Shown here in pieces: positions 1 through 5,784 of a DNA stretch of 5,856 nt. The stretch is from contig JAJZHR010000179.1 in NCBI GenBank assembly GCA_021810815.1, positions 1 to 5,856 of the forward strand, read 5' to 3'. The notes beneath the pieces are model-generated. The model had not been told where the DNA came from. It saw nothing but the letters and a program-made list of their open reading frames with translations, and made no database searches. The DNA comes from Acidobacteriota bacterium. GTDB lineage: Bacteria; Acidobacteriota; Terriglobia; Terriglobales; Acidobacteriaceae. The first letter of the stretch is position 1, and every line of letters starts with the position of its first letter. The position numbers were made by a program, and so were the translations under genes.

Positions 1-189
1 ATTATTGAGTCGCTGCATGCGCGCTGGGCCATGCTGCTGCTCTCTCTGACGCCGGGGGATTGGCTGCGCGGGTACAAGCACCCGGAGATGGGGCCGATGA
101 CGCTGGAGCGGGTGCTTGCGCTCTACGCGTGGCATGGCAGGCACCACACGGCACACATCACGCACCTCTCGCAGCGTATGGACTGGTAG
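1..189 (+). CDS. DinB/YfiT-family putative metal-dependent protein, C-terminal fragment
   Basis: The reading frame is open from the first base of the window to a TAG at 187-189 and gives 62 residues; the start lies outside the window. The fragment has the pattern of the last two helices of YfiT/DinB-like four-helix-bundle proteins: a DW-R---HPE-G segment (residues 20-31), a TLE----LYAWH helix start (34-45), then a histidine cluster WHGRHHTAHI (44-53). In this superfamily histidines of this last helix bind a divalent metal, and members include bacillithiol and other thiol S-transferases. The substrate cannot be told from the fragment. The next gene starts 5 bp after the stop, so it is probably the first visible gene of a three-gene operon. 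Family assignment is confident; function is not. Confidence 0.85.
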   Translation: MIESLHARWAMLLLSLTPGDWLRGYKHPEMGPMTLERVLALYAWHGRHHTAHITHLSQRMDW

Positions 190-194
190 GCCCG

Positions 195-1805
195 GTGCCC
201 GCCCCTCCGCGAACACTCGAGCCAAAGGATGCTCCGCCGGAGCAGATCGCCGCGGCGCTGGAGGAGTTCCTGGCCGAGCATCCGCGCTCGGCTTTGCTGG
301 AGGAGGGCCGCGTGCTGTTCGACATGGGATCGGCGAAATACTCCCTGAGCACGGAGCATGGCCGCTGCACCCTGCACCTGTGGAGCGAGGAGCGGAATGT
401 GGTGCGGCGTGTGGGCGGAGTTGAGCTGCGCCATGGAACGCTGCGGCTGAGCTGCCACAAATTCGGTCAGACGAAGCCGCAGACCATGGAACTGGTCGCG
501 GACCGCGACCGCCGCACACCTTCCACGCGCGAGGCTACGCGCAAGCAGTACCTGAAGCTGCTGGAGCGCGCGCTGCTGCGCCGGTTTCCCGACTGGAAAG
601 CAGACAGCCTGCGCTCTGCCATGGATCTGGAGCGCAGCTTCGGCCCCGCCTACGCGCGCGGCGCTCTGTTGCGTGGAACAAGCGCATGGGCTGTGATCGC
701 TGTGAATTCTGAGGAGACGCAGGCCACCGTGGACGGCGTGCTGACGCTCGGCATTCTGTGGTTGGCGCACTGCCGCGAGCAGGCTGGCGGGCGGCGCCTC
801 TTTGCCGGGTTGCGGATTGTGGTGCCGCAGGGCATGGCCGCGGTGACGCTCTCGCGCATGGCCTGGCTAAGCCCACAGGTGGCGCAGTGGGAACTGTACG
901 AGTTGGAGGAACGGTCTGAAGAGCTTGCCCAGCTCGACCCCGCAGACCAGGGCAACCTGAACACCCACATGGTTCGCGTCCCGAATGACGTGGTCGCGCG
1001 CGAACGGTTTGCTGCGTCCACCGCATACATCCTTGGCATGTTGCCGGAGGGGATGCGGCCGTTGGTGGAGCAGCGGGTTCGCAGCAGCACGGAACTGGCC
1101 TTCCTATGGCACGGACTGGAGTTTGCGCGGGTGCGCATGGGGCTGGCTGCTGACTCCTTCGAGCGCGTCGCCGAGATGACCTTCGGCACAGGAGCGTATG
1201 AGAGGGCGCTCGCTGAGGGCAGCGAAGCGACGTTTACGGATATGATTCAGCGCGTCTTCCATCGCCGCCACGCCGCTGGCGACACGCGCGACACCGTCTA
1301 CCGGATGCAGCCGGAACGATGGCTGGAGAGCGTGCTGCGGCTGAATGTCGCGGCTCTGGAAGCCAGCATCGAGCCGCAACTGGACGCGCGCCATGTGTAC
1401 GCCCAGGTTCCCGCGTTCCAGGCTGGCGACCGCGGCATGATGGATCTGCTCACTGTCACGCGCGCTGGTCGGCTGGCGGTGCTGGAGCTGAAGGCCAACG
1501 AAGATCTGCACCTCGCGCTGCAAGGGCTGGATTACTGGGTGCGCGTCCGCTGGCACCACCTGCAGCCGCCCGACCCAGCATCGGGTCTCGGCGAGTTCCA
1601 GCGCCACGGCTACTTCCCTGGTGTGCAGCTCTCGCCGCTTCCGCCCAAGCTCTACCTCGTTGCTCCCTCGCTGCGCATCCACCCCGCTACGGATGTCATC
1701 CTGAAGCACCTGAAGCCAGAGGTGGACTGGATGCTGGTCGCGCTGGACGAGCGCTGGAGACGGGAAGTGAAGGTCGTCTGGCGGAAGAAGAGCGGTGATT
1801 TGTGA
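195..1805 (+). CDS. Conserved hypothetical protein with C-terminal PD-(D/E)XK nuclease-like domain
   Basis: A 536-aa protein if GTG at 195 is the start. The frame stays open back to a TTG at 60, but the first 45 codons there overlap the DinB-like gene and give low-complexity Ala/Gly-rich sequence, so I reject that start. Residues about 15-110 look like a beta-rich N-terminal part, 125-260 a mixed alpha/beta middle module, and about 385-536 a restriction-endonuclease-like domain. That domain has an Asp in GMMDLL (D417), a beta hairpin, then ELK (E431, K433), a following helix with QGLDYW, and a strand KLYLVAP (485-491). This is the D-x(13)-E-x-K layout of PD-(D/E)XK enzymes, and all three residues are present, so catalysis is possible. 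There is no signal peptide or membrane segment. It overlaps the downstream methyltransferase by 4 bp (GTGA). I do not recognise a named family. DNA cleavage is inference; DNA repair, defence or another nucleic-acid role are all open. Confidence 0.85.
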   Translation: MPAPPRTLEPKDAPPEQIAAALEEFLAEHPRSALLEEGRVLFDMGSAKYSLSTEHGRCTLHLWSEERNVVRRVGGVELRHGTLRLSCHKFGQTKPQTMELVADRDRRTPSTREATRKQYLKLLERALLRRFPDWKADSLRSAMDLERSFGPAYARGALLRGTSAWAVIAVNSEETQATVDGVLTLGILWLAHCREQAGGRRLFAGLRIVVPQGMAAVTLSRMAWLSPQVAQWELYELEERSEELAQLDPADQGNLNTHMVRVPNDVVARERFAASTAYILGMLPEGMRPLVEQRVRSSTELAFLWHGLEFARVRMGLAADSFERVAEMTFGTGAYERALAEGSEATFTDMIQRVFHRRHAAGDTRDTVYRMQPERWLESVLRLNVAALEASIEPQLDARHVYAQVPAFQAGDRGMMDLLTVTRAGRLAVLELKANEDLHLALQGLDYWVRVRWHHLQPPDPASGLGEFQRHGYFPGVQLSPLPPKLYLVAPSLRIHPATDVILKHLKPEVDWMLVALDERWRREVKVVWRKKSGDL

Positions 1806-2605
1806 AGTCGCCCGAGGATGAGCGTCGCACTGGACTGCATCTGGTGTGGCAGCATGGAGAGATGCAACCTCCGCGAAAGAAGCGCGCCGTGAAGCCAGCC
1901 AAGCCGCACCCGTTCGACGTACAGTTCGGCGTGGAAACCGACGGACTGATCAAAGGCATCGACCTCGCCGTCGGGCATCCGCATGACGAGCACAACACCG
2001 CGTATTACGGTGTGCAGCCGTCGCTCTTCCATGAGGTGATGGATCGGTGGGAGCGCACGCCGCCGCTGCATCCGCTGGAGAGCTACACCTTTGTCGACTT
2101 CGGCGCGGGCAAGGGGCGTGCCATGATGCTGGCGTCTGAATTCCCCTTTCGAGAGGTGGTCGGCGTAGAGCTGAACCCCCGCCTTGCCGCCATCGCGCAA
2201 AACAACATTGAGCAGTGGGAGGGGGGCGGGCAGGCGCTAAGCCCCCTGCGCGTCGTCTGCGGCGATGCGGCGGAGTTCGAGTTCCCCGCTGGCCCATGCG
2301 TCGCCTACCTCTTCAATCCCTTCGCACGCCCGGTGCTGCGAAGAGTGATCCAGAAGATGGAACAGAGCTTCACTGGGCGGCCTGGCGAGCTCGACTTGCT
2401 CTACGTCAACGATGAGTGTGAAAGCTCTCTGCGCCTGCACGGCGGCTTCACGCAGCTCTGGAATGGCCGGATCGACATGTCCGTCGAGGATGAGGTGGCC
2501 GAACTGATTACCATGAATGCGCAAGAGGACGGAGAGTATGCCTCCAGCGGATGGGAACGCTGCTCGGCTTACAGGTGGGTTGGGCGCGCTGGTGAGGGCC
2601 GCTGA
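1802..2605 (+). CDS. Class I SAM-dependent methyltransferase, substrate unknown
   Basis: A 267-aa cytoplasmic protein. After a basic N-terminus (residues 24-36 rich in Lys, Arg and Pro) and a YYGVQPSLFHEVMDRW segment (68-83) comes the Rossmann methyltransferase core: motif I FVDFGAGKGR (97-106, SAM-binding glycine loop), the acidic end of strand 2 in VVGVELNP (E123, expected to hold the ribose hydroxyls), D155 in a CGD motif-III-like position, and YLFNPF (169-174) at the end of strand 4. The NPF is reminiscent of the N/D-P-P-Y/F motif IV of amino-group methyltransferases but is not diagnostic. The GTG start overlaps the upstream stop by 4 bp, which argues for translational coupling; an in-frame ATG at 1862 is a weaker alternative. 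Pairing with a nuclease-like protein invites a restriction-modification reading, but no target-recognition domain is visible. The substrate could be a protein, RNA, DNA or small molecule. Confidence 0.88.
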   Translation: MKSPEDERRTGLHLVWQHGEMQPPRKKRAVKPAKPHPFDVQFGVETDGLIKGIDLAVGHPHDEHNTAYYGVQPSLFHEVMDRWERTPPLHPLESYTFVDFGAGKGRAMMLASEFPFREVVGVELNPRLAAIAQNNIEQWEGGGQALSPLRVVCGDAAEFEFPAGPCVAYLFNPFARPVLRRVIQKMEQSFTGRPGELDLLYVNDECESSLRLHGGFTQLWNGRIDMSVEDEVAELITMNAQEDGEYASSGWERCSAYRWVGRAGEGR

Positions 2606-2641
2606 AGGTCAGAGGAGGCTCTCATAGCAAACGACGCCCGC
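2606..2641. other. Short convergent intergenic gap
   Basis: The 36 bp separate the stop codons of the plus-strand methyltransferase and the minus-strand aquaporin. I see no convincing hairpin with a U-tract on either strand, so no intrinsic terminator is called. Base composition drops in GC from this point rightward. Confidence 0.6.
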
Positions 2642-3268
2642 CTATTTGTCTTCAGGGCAGAGGAGCTTGAAGGCAAGGGCAGCCACCGCTCCACCTGAGA
2701 AGTTTGCCAGGAGATAGACCCATATCCTGCTCCAGGCAACTAGCCCCATGTTGGAAATGCCCACCGCAACGGCGGGGTTGAAGGCTGCGCTCGCGATGCC
2801 GCCAACGGCGAATGCTCCTGCGAGGACTGTGAAGCCAATCGCCAGTCCATAAAACGAGTTGCCTTCGTTGTCTTTGGAGGTAGCGCTATTCAACACCACA
2901 AAGACCAGAGCGAAAGTGAAGAGGAACTCCCCCAGCAATTCTGGCACGATGGCCAACTCGCGGGCATGCACCGGTATGCCAGGAGTCAGATAATTCACGA
3001 CGAACGAGGCGAGCAATGCTCCGATCACCTGGAAAATCATGTATGGGGCTACATCTTTTGTGCTGCAGCGGCCGCGTATCCAGACGCCAAGCGTAACCGC
3101 AGGATTGTAGTGGCCACCGGAGATGTGGCCGCCGGCATAAATCATCACCATGAGAATCGATCCGATGGCCAGCGGCGGCAGCACCCCATTTCCGCCAGCA
3201 ATAACTGTCATTCCGATAGTCAGAACCAGGAAGAAAGTCCCGATGAGTTCCGTTACGTATTTTTTCAT
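2642..3268 (-). CDS. MIP/aquaporin-family channel with atypical selectivity filter
   Basis: A 208-aa inner-membrane protein, slightly shorter than typical bacterial aquaporins (about 230 aa), with six hydrophobic segments and the two half-helices of the MIP fold. The first NPA lies in GGHISGGHYNPAV (N55-P56-A57), the second in AAFNPAVAVG (N164-P165-A166). E7 and E114 occupy the conserved glutamates of helices 1 and 4. Gapless alignment from memory to E. coli AqpZ places I35, A152, A161 and V167 where AqpZ has F43, H174, T183 and R189. The narrow aromatic/arginine filter therefore seems absent, and water or glycerol specificity should not be assumed; a small neutral solute such as H2O2, ammonia or CO2 is possible (inference). 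The ATG at 3268 has AGAGGT about 5 bp upstream. It follows the small winged-helix gene after 88 bp on the same strand and is likely cotranscribed with it. Confidence 0.92.
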   Translation of the reverse strand: MKKYVTELIGTFFLVLTIGMTVIAGGNGVLPPLAIGSILMVMIYAGGHISGGHYNPAVTLGVWIRGRCSTKDVAPYMIFQVIGALLASFVVNYLTPGIPVHARELAIVPELLGEFLFTFALVFVVLNSATSKDNEGNSFYGLAIGFTVLAGAFAVGGIASAAFNPAVAVGISNMGLVAWSRIWVYLLANFSGGAVAALAFKLLCPEDK

Positions 3269-3356
3269 GACAACCTCTGCTCTAGCCCTACTTGGATCAT
3301 CAGAAGGCGGTACTCCAGGCCAGGAATATTCGCTTTGCTATGTTCAGCTTCAGATC

Positions 3357-3593
3357 TCAACTCTTCGTTGCGACTTTCTTGAGCGCAGCCAAGCCTGCTT
3401 CTGTGGTGGCGTAGCTCTGGTTTCTCTCTTCGACGAAGCCAGCCTCCATCAACTCCCGCGCGGCGATGCGTATACGGTAAAGCGGGGTTTCCGTTTGCTC
3501 TGCCACTTTGTCGAGCGGGGCACCCTGCGTCATTGCCAGGAGAATCTTTCTTGCCATCTCGGTGATTTCGCCACTGCTATTCATGCAAGCCAT
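3357..3593 (-). CDS. Small winged-helix-like putative DNA-binding protein
   Basis: A 78-aa protein using the ATG at 3593. A TTG at 3608 in the same frame would add five residues, but it sits at the Shine-Dalgarno sequence itself, so the ATG is preferred. Residues 10-73 read as a compact winged helix: helix ITEMARKILLAM, helix APLDKVAEQT, recognition-like helix PLYRIRIAARELMEAG, then a beta wing FVEERNQSYATTEAGLAAL. The 'hxxLhxxGhV…ohTxxG' ending is typical of MarR/PadR/ArsR-like single-wing regulators, but the protein is too short to assign a family. It has one Cys (C3) near the N-terminus and no effector domain. It lies between the peroxiredoxin (207 bp upstream) and the aquaporin (88 bp downstream), so it may regulate this cluster. 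That is inferred from position only. Confidence 0.75.
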   Translation of the reverse strand: MACMNSSGEITEMARKILLAMTQGAPLDKVAEQTETPLYRIRIAARELMEAGFVEERNQSYATTEAGLAALKKVATKS

Positions 3594-3599
3594 GAGAAA

Positions 3600-3605
3600 C
3601 CCCTT
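3600..3605 (-). promoter_or_regulatory. Ribosome binding site deciding the ATG 3593 start
   Basis: On the minus strand the sequence reads AAGGGG, then a 6-nt spacer TTTCTC, then ATG. This is a good Shine-Dalgarno match at near-ideal distance. It rules against the longer TTG-initiated form starting at 3608, which would begin 5' of and overlap the site. Confidence 0.65.
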
Positions 3606-3652
3606 CAAGTTGCCTTTCTGCTAAGGAATATCTAATTCAGTTTCTTTGCGGT

Positions 3653-3727
3653 TTCCTCGGGGGCTAAAGCCAGCCGCATTCCAGTTCAATTACAGCCGCC
3701 GGACTCGAGCCCAGCCCCTTCAAAGCC
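3653..3727. repeat. Degraded interspersed intergenic repeat, acidobacterial type
   Basis: This roughly 75-bp stretch has the architecture TTCCTCGG-GGGCTAAAGCC … CCGGACTCGAGCCC … CCTTCAAAGCC: two short GC-rich dyads (GGCTAAAGCC at 3662-3671; an imperfect GGACTCGAGCCC) separated by an AT-richer spacer and closed by CCTTCAAA. I recall this plan from non-coding repeats scattered through acidobacterial genomes; this copy looks eroded because its second dyad no longer pairs perfectly. It lies between the peroxiredoxin and the winged-helix gene, where its hairpins could affect readthrough or mRNA stability. The family recognition is from memory. Confidence 0.45.
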
Positions 3728-3800
3728 GAAATTGCTCAGGGAGATCTATCCAGAGATTCTTTAATTGGTTCTTCATGATTCTGAAAAAGTGGCAGCTAAT

Positions 3801-4454
3801 TCACAGGGACTTCTTTGAGAAATACCAGTCGGTAGTTTCATACCCTGCTTTCATGCGCTCTTCCGCGCCATCTGTCGTTCTTGGAGGCGGAACAATCACT
3901 TTGTCGCCCGGCTTCCAGTTGGCAGGGGTGGCAATTCCGTGCTTGTCGGTGGCTTGCAAGGCGTCAATCAGTCGCAGTATTTCCTGTGTATTGCGGCCGG
4001 TGGTCAGAGGGTAATAGATCATGGCCCGCAGAATGCCTTTGGGGTCGATGATAAAAACGCAACGACTGGTTTCGGTCTTGCTTTCGCCGGGCATCACCAT
4101 GCCGTACAGAGTGGCCACATCCTTGTTCAGGTCGGCGATGATGGGGAATGGAATGCGGACGCCAAAATTCCTCTCGATATTCCGGACCCAGGCAATGTGC
4201 GAGTAGGTGCTGTCAATACTCAGGCCGCAGAGTTCAACGCCGCGCTTCTTAAGTTCAGGGGCGATTTCGGCGAAGGCCACGAATTCCGTCGTGCAAACGG
4301 GAGTGAAGTCCGCAGGATGGGAAAATAGAATGACCCAGCTTCCCTGGAAGTCCTCCAAGCGCAATGTGCCGTGGGTTGTTTCAGCCTCGAAGACAGGAGC
4401 TGGTTGGTTGAGGCGAGGGAAGCCTATGCTTTTTTCCTGAACAGATGTATCCAT
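3801..4454 (-). CDS. 1-Cys peroxiredoxin (Prx6-type, AhpC/TSA family)
   Basis: A 217-aa cytosolic thiol peroxidase that reduces H2O2 and organic hydroperoxides; the length is normal for the Prx6 group. The signature PxxxTxxC is intact (P47, T51, peroxidatic C54 in HPADFTPVCTTE), and R131 in SRCVFIIDPKG fits the conserved active-site arginine. The Prx6-type C-terminal domain follows, with ATPANWKPGDKVIVPPP (175-191) and a terminal TTDWYFSKK. The other cysteines, C76 and C132, are not at the usual resolving positions and no Cys occurs in the C-terminal arm, so a 1-Cys mechanism with an external thiol reductant is likely. The ATG at 4454 is preceded on its strand by GGAAGGGGTAGGACA, a strong ribosome binding site. 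It is the first gene of a minus-strand cluster with the winged-helix protein and the aquaporin-like channel. A CRP/FNR-like site lies about 130 bp upstream. Confidence 0.96.
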   Translation of the reverse strand: MDTSVQEKSIGFPRLNQPAPVFEAETTHGTLRLEDFQGSWVILFSHPADFTPVCTTEFVAFAEIAPELKKRGVELCGLSIDSTYSHIAWVRNIERNFGVRIPFPIIADLNKDVATLYGMVMPGESKTETSRCVFIIDPKGILRAMIYYPLTTGRNTQEILRLIDALQATDKHGIATPANWKPGDKVIVPPPRTTDGAEERMKAGYETTDWYFSKKSL

Positions 4455-4879
4455 TGTCCTACCCCTTCCATACTTTGATCTATGCCGATATCCATGAAAG
4501 GCGTGACTTCCCTGCGTTGAATCTACAGGCTCGCCTTTCCAATAATTACTGCTACAGATTAGTGCTTATTTCCAGGGGCTTTCTGTGATGCTCATCACCT
4601 ATGTAGGCGAAGAGCGAAATTCATCCGATGCGCTGCGCCGAAATTGCGAGGGATTTGCGAGGAGTTACTGGCGATGAAGGTTCTTGCCTACAGATTGTTT
4701 CCGTCCTGCATTGGCTTGTTGATGAGGTGAAACAGGCCCGCTGTATTTCGCGCGGAGCATCGACGAAGAAGGTTTTCTCGCGCTTGCCGGGCATCAGCTA
4801 TCATGCTCGCCATGCGCGTACCCTTCCTTCAGGCCTTCTATCCTCTCTCTTCAACCTCGGTTCTGCCCCAGCCACCATC
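4455..4879. other. Gene-free region upstream of the peroxiredoxin
   Basis: The 425 bp lie between the peroxiredoxin start and the IS630 remnant. The part nearest the peroxiredoxin (4455-4620) is AT-richer and should hold its promoter, but I could not find a -35/-10 pair with good spacing. An 84-codon open frame at 4628-4882 (plus) lacks a good ribosome binding site and recognisable motifs, and its stop is created at the IS junction, so I do not call it. No tRNA or other RNA gene is evident. Confidence 0.5.
4584..4599. promoter_or_regulatory. Candidate CRP/FNR-family operator
   Basis: The sequence TGTGATGCTCATCACC contains a perfect dyad, GTGAT-N4-ATCAC (4585-4598). It matches the CRP-type pattern TGTGA-N6-TCACA at 9 of 10 defined positions and the spacing of FNR-type sites. 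It is centred about 137 bp upstream of the peroxiredoxin ATG on the minus strand, a plausible place for an activator if the transcript has a leader of roughly 75-100 nt. No -10 element was convincing, so the link to that promoter is inferred. Confidence 0.4.
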
Positions 4880-4881
4880 TA

Positions 4882-4905
4882 GTGTCCTGTCGCGGTGAGT
4901 CCGTT
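4882..4905 (+). repeat. Putative IS630 terminal inverted repeat (left end)
   Basis: GTGTCCTGTCGCGG follows a TA dinucleotide and directly precedes the transposase 3' end, as expected for an IS630-type terminus. Its partner is missing from the window, so pairing cannot be verified. Confidence 0.45.
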
Positions 4906-4906
4906 A

Positions 4907-5515
4907 CTACGTATGCGGCGAGTCGGGTCTGACGTACTTCCACTGGATGGGTTCGGCGTTGGCGGAGTAGGCCTTGATGTAGCGTCGGATCTTGCGGGCC
5001 AGGTCTTTGACCGAGGTGAAGACGCCACGAGCAATCAGATCCCGCTCGATCTTTCCGAACCACAACTCAATCTGATTGAGCCACGAAGAGTAGGTCGGAG
5101 TGAAGTGAAAGTGAACCCGTTTGTGTCTTTGAAGGAACTCGTCAACCAGGCGGGTCTTGTGGGCCGAGAGGTTGTCGAGGATGATATGAATTTGCTGCCT
5201 GGCCGGGCAATGAGCAACGACTTCTTCGAGGAAAGCAACGAGGTCCTGGCTGGTGTGGCGAGCTGCGGTTTTGCCGTGCATGCGTCCAGTAGCTGTTTCC
5301 AGCGCAGCATATAACGATAGCGTTCCGTGGCGGTAGTATTCGAAGCCGTGGCGCTCGATCCGTCCTGGCGAGAGCGGCAAGACGGGATCGAGCCGGTCCA
5401 GGGCCTGAATAACGGTCTTTTCGTCGACGCAGAAGATGGCAGCGTGCTCGGGTGGGTTCAAATAAAGACCGATGATGTCGGCATCCACGCTGAGCTGTTT
5501 AAAAGCACTTCTCAT
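4907..5515 (-). pseudogene. IS630-family transposase, N-terminally truncated
   Basis: The surviving frame encodes 202 residues, against about 340-360 for intact IS630 transposases. It retains the whole DDE catalytic core: first Asp in FCVDEKT (D31), the conserved IQALDRLDPVLPLSPGR block, RHGTLSLYAAL, second Asp in IILDNLSAHKT (D114), and the Glu in YSSWLNQIELWF (E150), 35 residues further on. The N-terminal helix-turn-helix half that binds the inverted repeats is absent. Reading upstream in this frame meets TAA at 5540-5542 after eight non-homologous codons, and no helix-turn-helix coding appears in the other minus frames up to 5856. The ATG at 5515 is therefore probably not a native start. 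The copy should be unable to transpose by itself, though its catalytic residues are intact. Confidence 0.85.
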
Positions 5516-5580
5516 CGCATCCGGTTTGCGAATTCCTACTTAGCCACTTTGTGCTGCTCCGGAGGTGAAACGAGGCCCGC

Positions 5581-5652
5581 CCGGAGAGGATGCGATCAAG
5601 GTCTCTCAGGATGGAATGCGTGGCGCTTTCTCCTGGTGCCCTAACTCGCTAC
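5581..5652. repeat. 72-bp direct repeat, copy A
   Basis: It aligns without gaps to 5785-5856 at about 53 of 72 positions by hand count. Identical blocks are CCGGAGAGGA at the left edge and GGTGCCCTAACTCGCT at the right, with GCTTTC and CAGGAT conserved inside. The two copies start 204 bp apart. The family is not recognised. Confidence 0.65.
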
Positions 5653-5784
5653 AAACCCGCGAAATACGCCCATAAAGGCGAGAACTCGCAGGCATATATC
5701 TCGCAAGTAATTGATTCGAGACTGGTTGGATGGGGAGAAGTCATTCGAACCGCCGATTCCCGTTTTGAGAGGGTTCAACCTCGT

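Larger units (their letters stand above)
4880..5515. mobile_element. IS630-family insertion sequence remnant, one end missing
   Basis: The left boundary is placed at the TA dinucleotide 4880-4881, the usual IS630 target duplication, followed by GTGTCCTGTCGCGGTGAGTC (from 4882), which looks like an IS630-type terminal repeat. The transposase stop codon follows 25 bp inside it. The complementary terminus (an ACAGGACAC-like sequence) is not found anywhere to 5856, and the transposase lacks its 5' half, so the right end has been deleted or replaced near 5515-5540. The exact right border is uncertain. Confidence 0.75.

Noticed and set aside
60..194. An N-terminal extension of the nuclease-like protein from a TTG at 60
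   Set aside because: It overlaps the DinB/YfiT-like reading frame, whose protein sequence is clearly real, and the extension itself is low-complexity Ala/Gly/His sequence. GTG 195 fits better.
4697..4830. A roughly 41-codon minus-strand open frame within the intergenic region upstream of the peroxiredoxin
   Set aside because: It is short, lacks a supporting ribosome binding site or motif, and has no recognised homologue.
4628..4882. An 84-codon plus-strand open frame before the IS element
   Set aside because: It has no good ribosome binding site and no recognisable motif, and its stop codon is formed at the IS junction; a chance frame is likelier.
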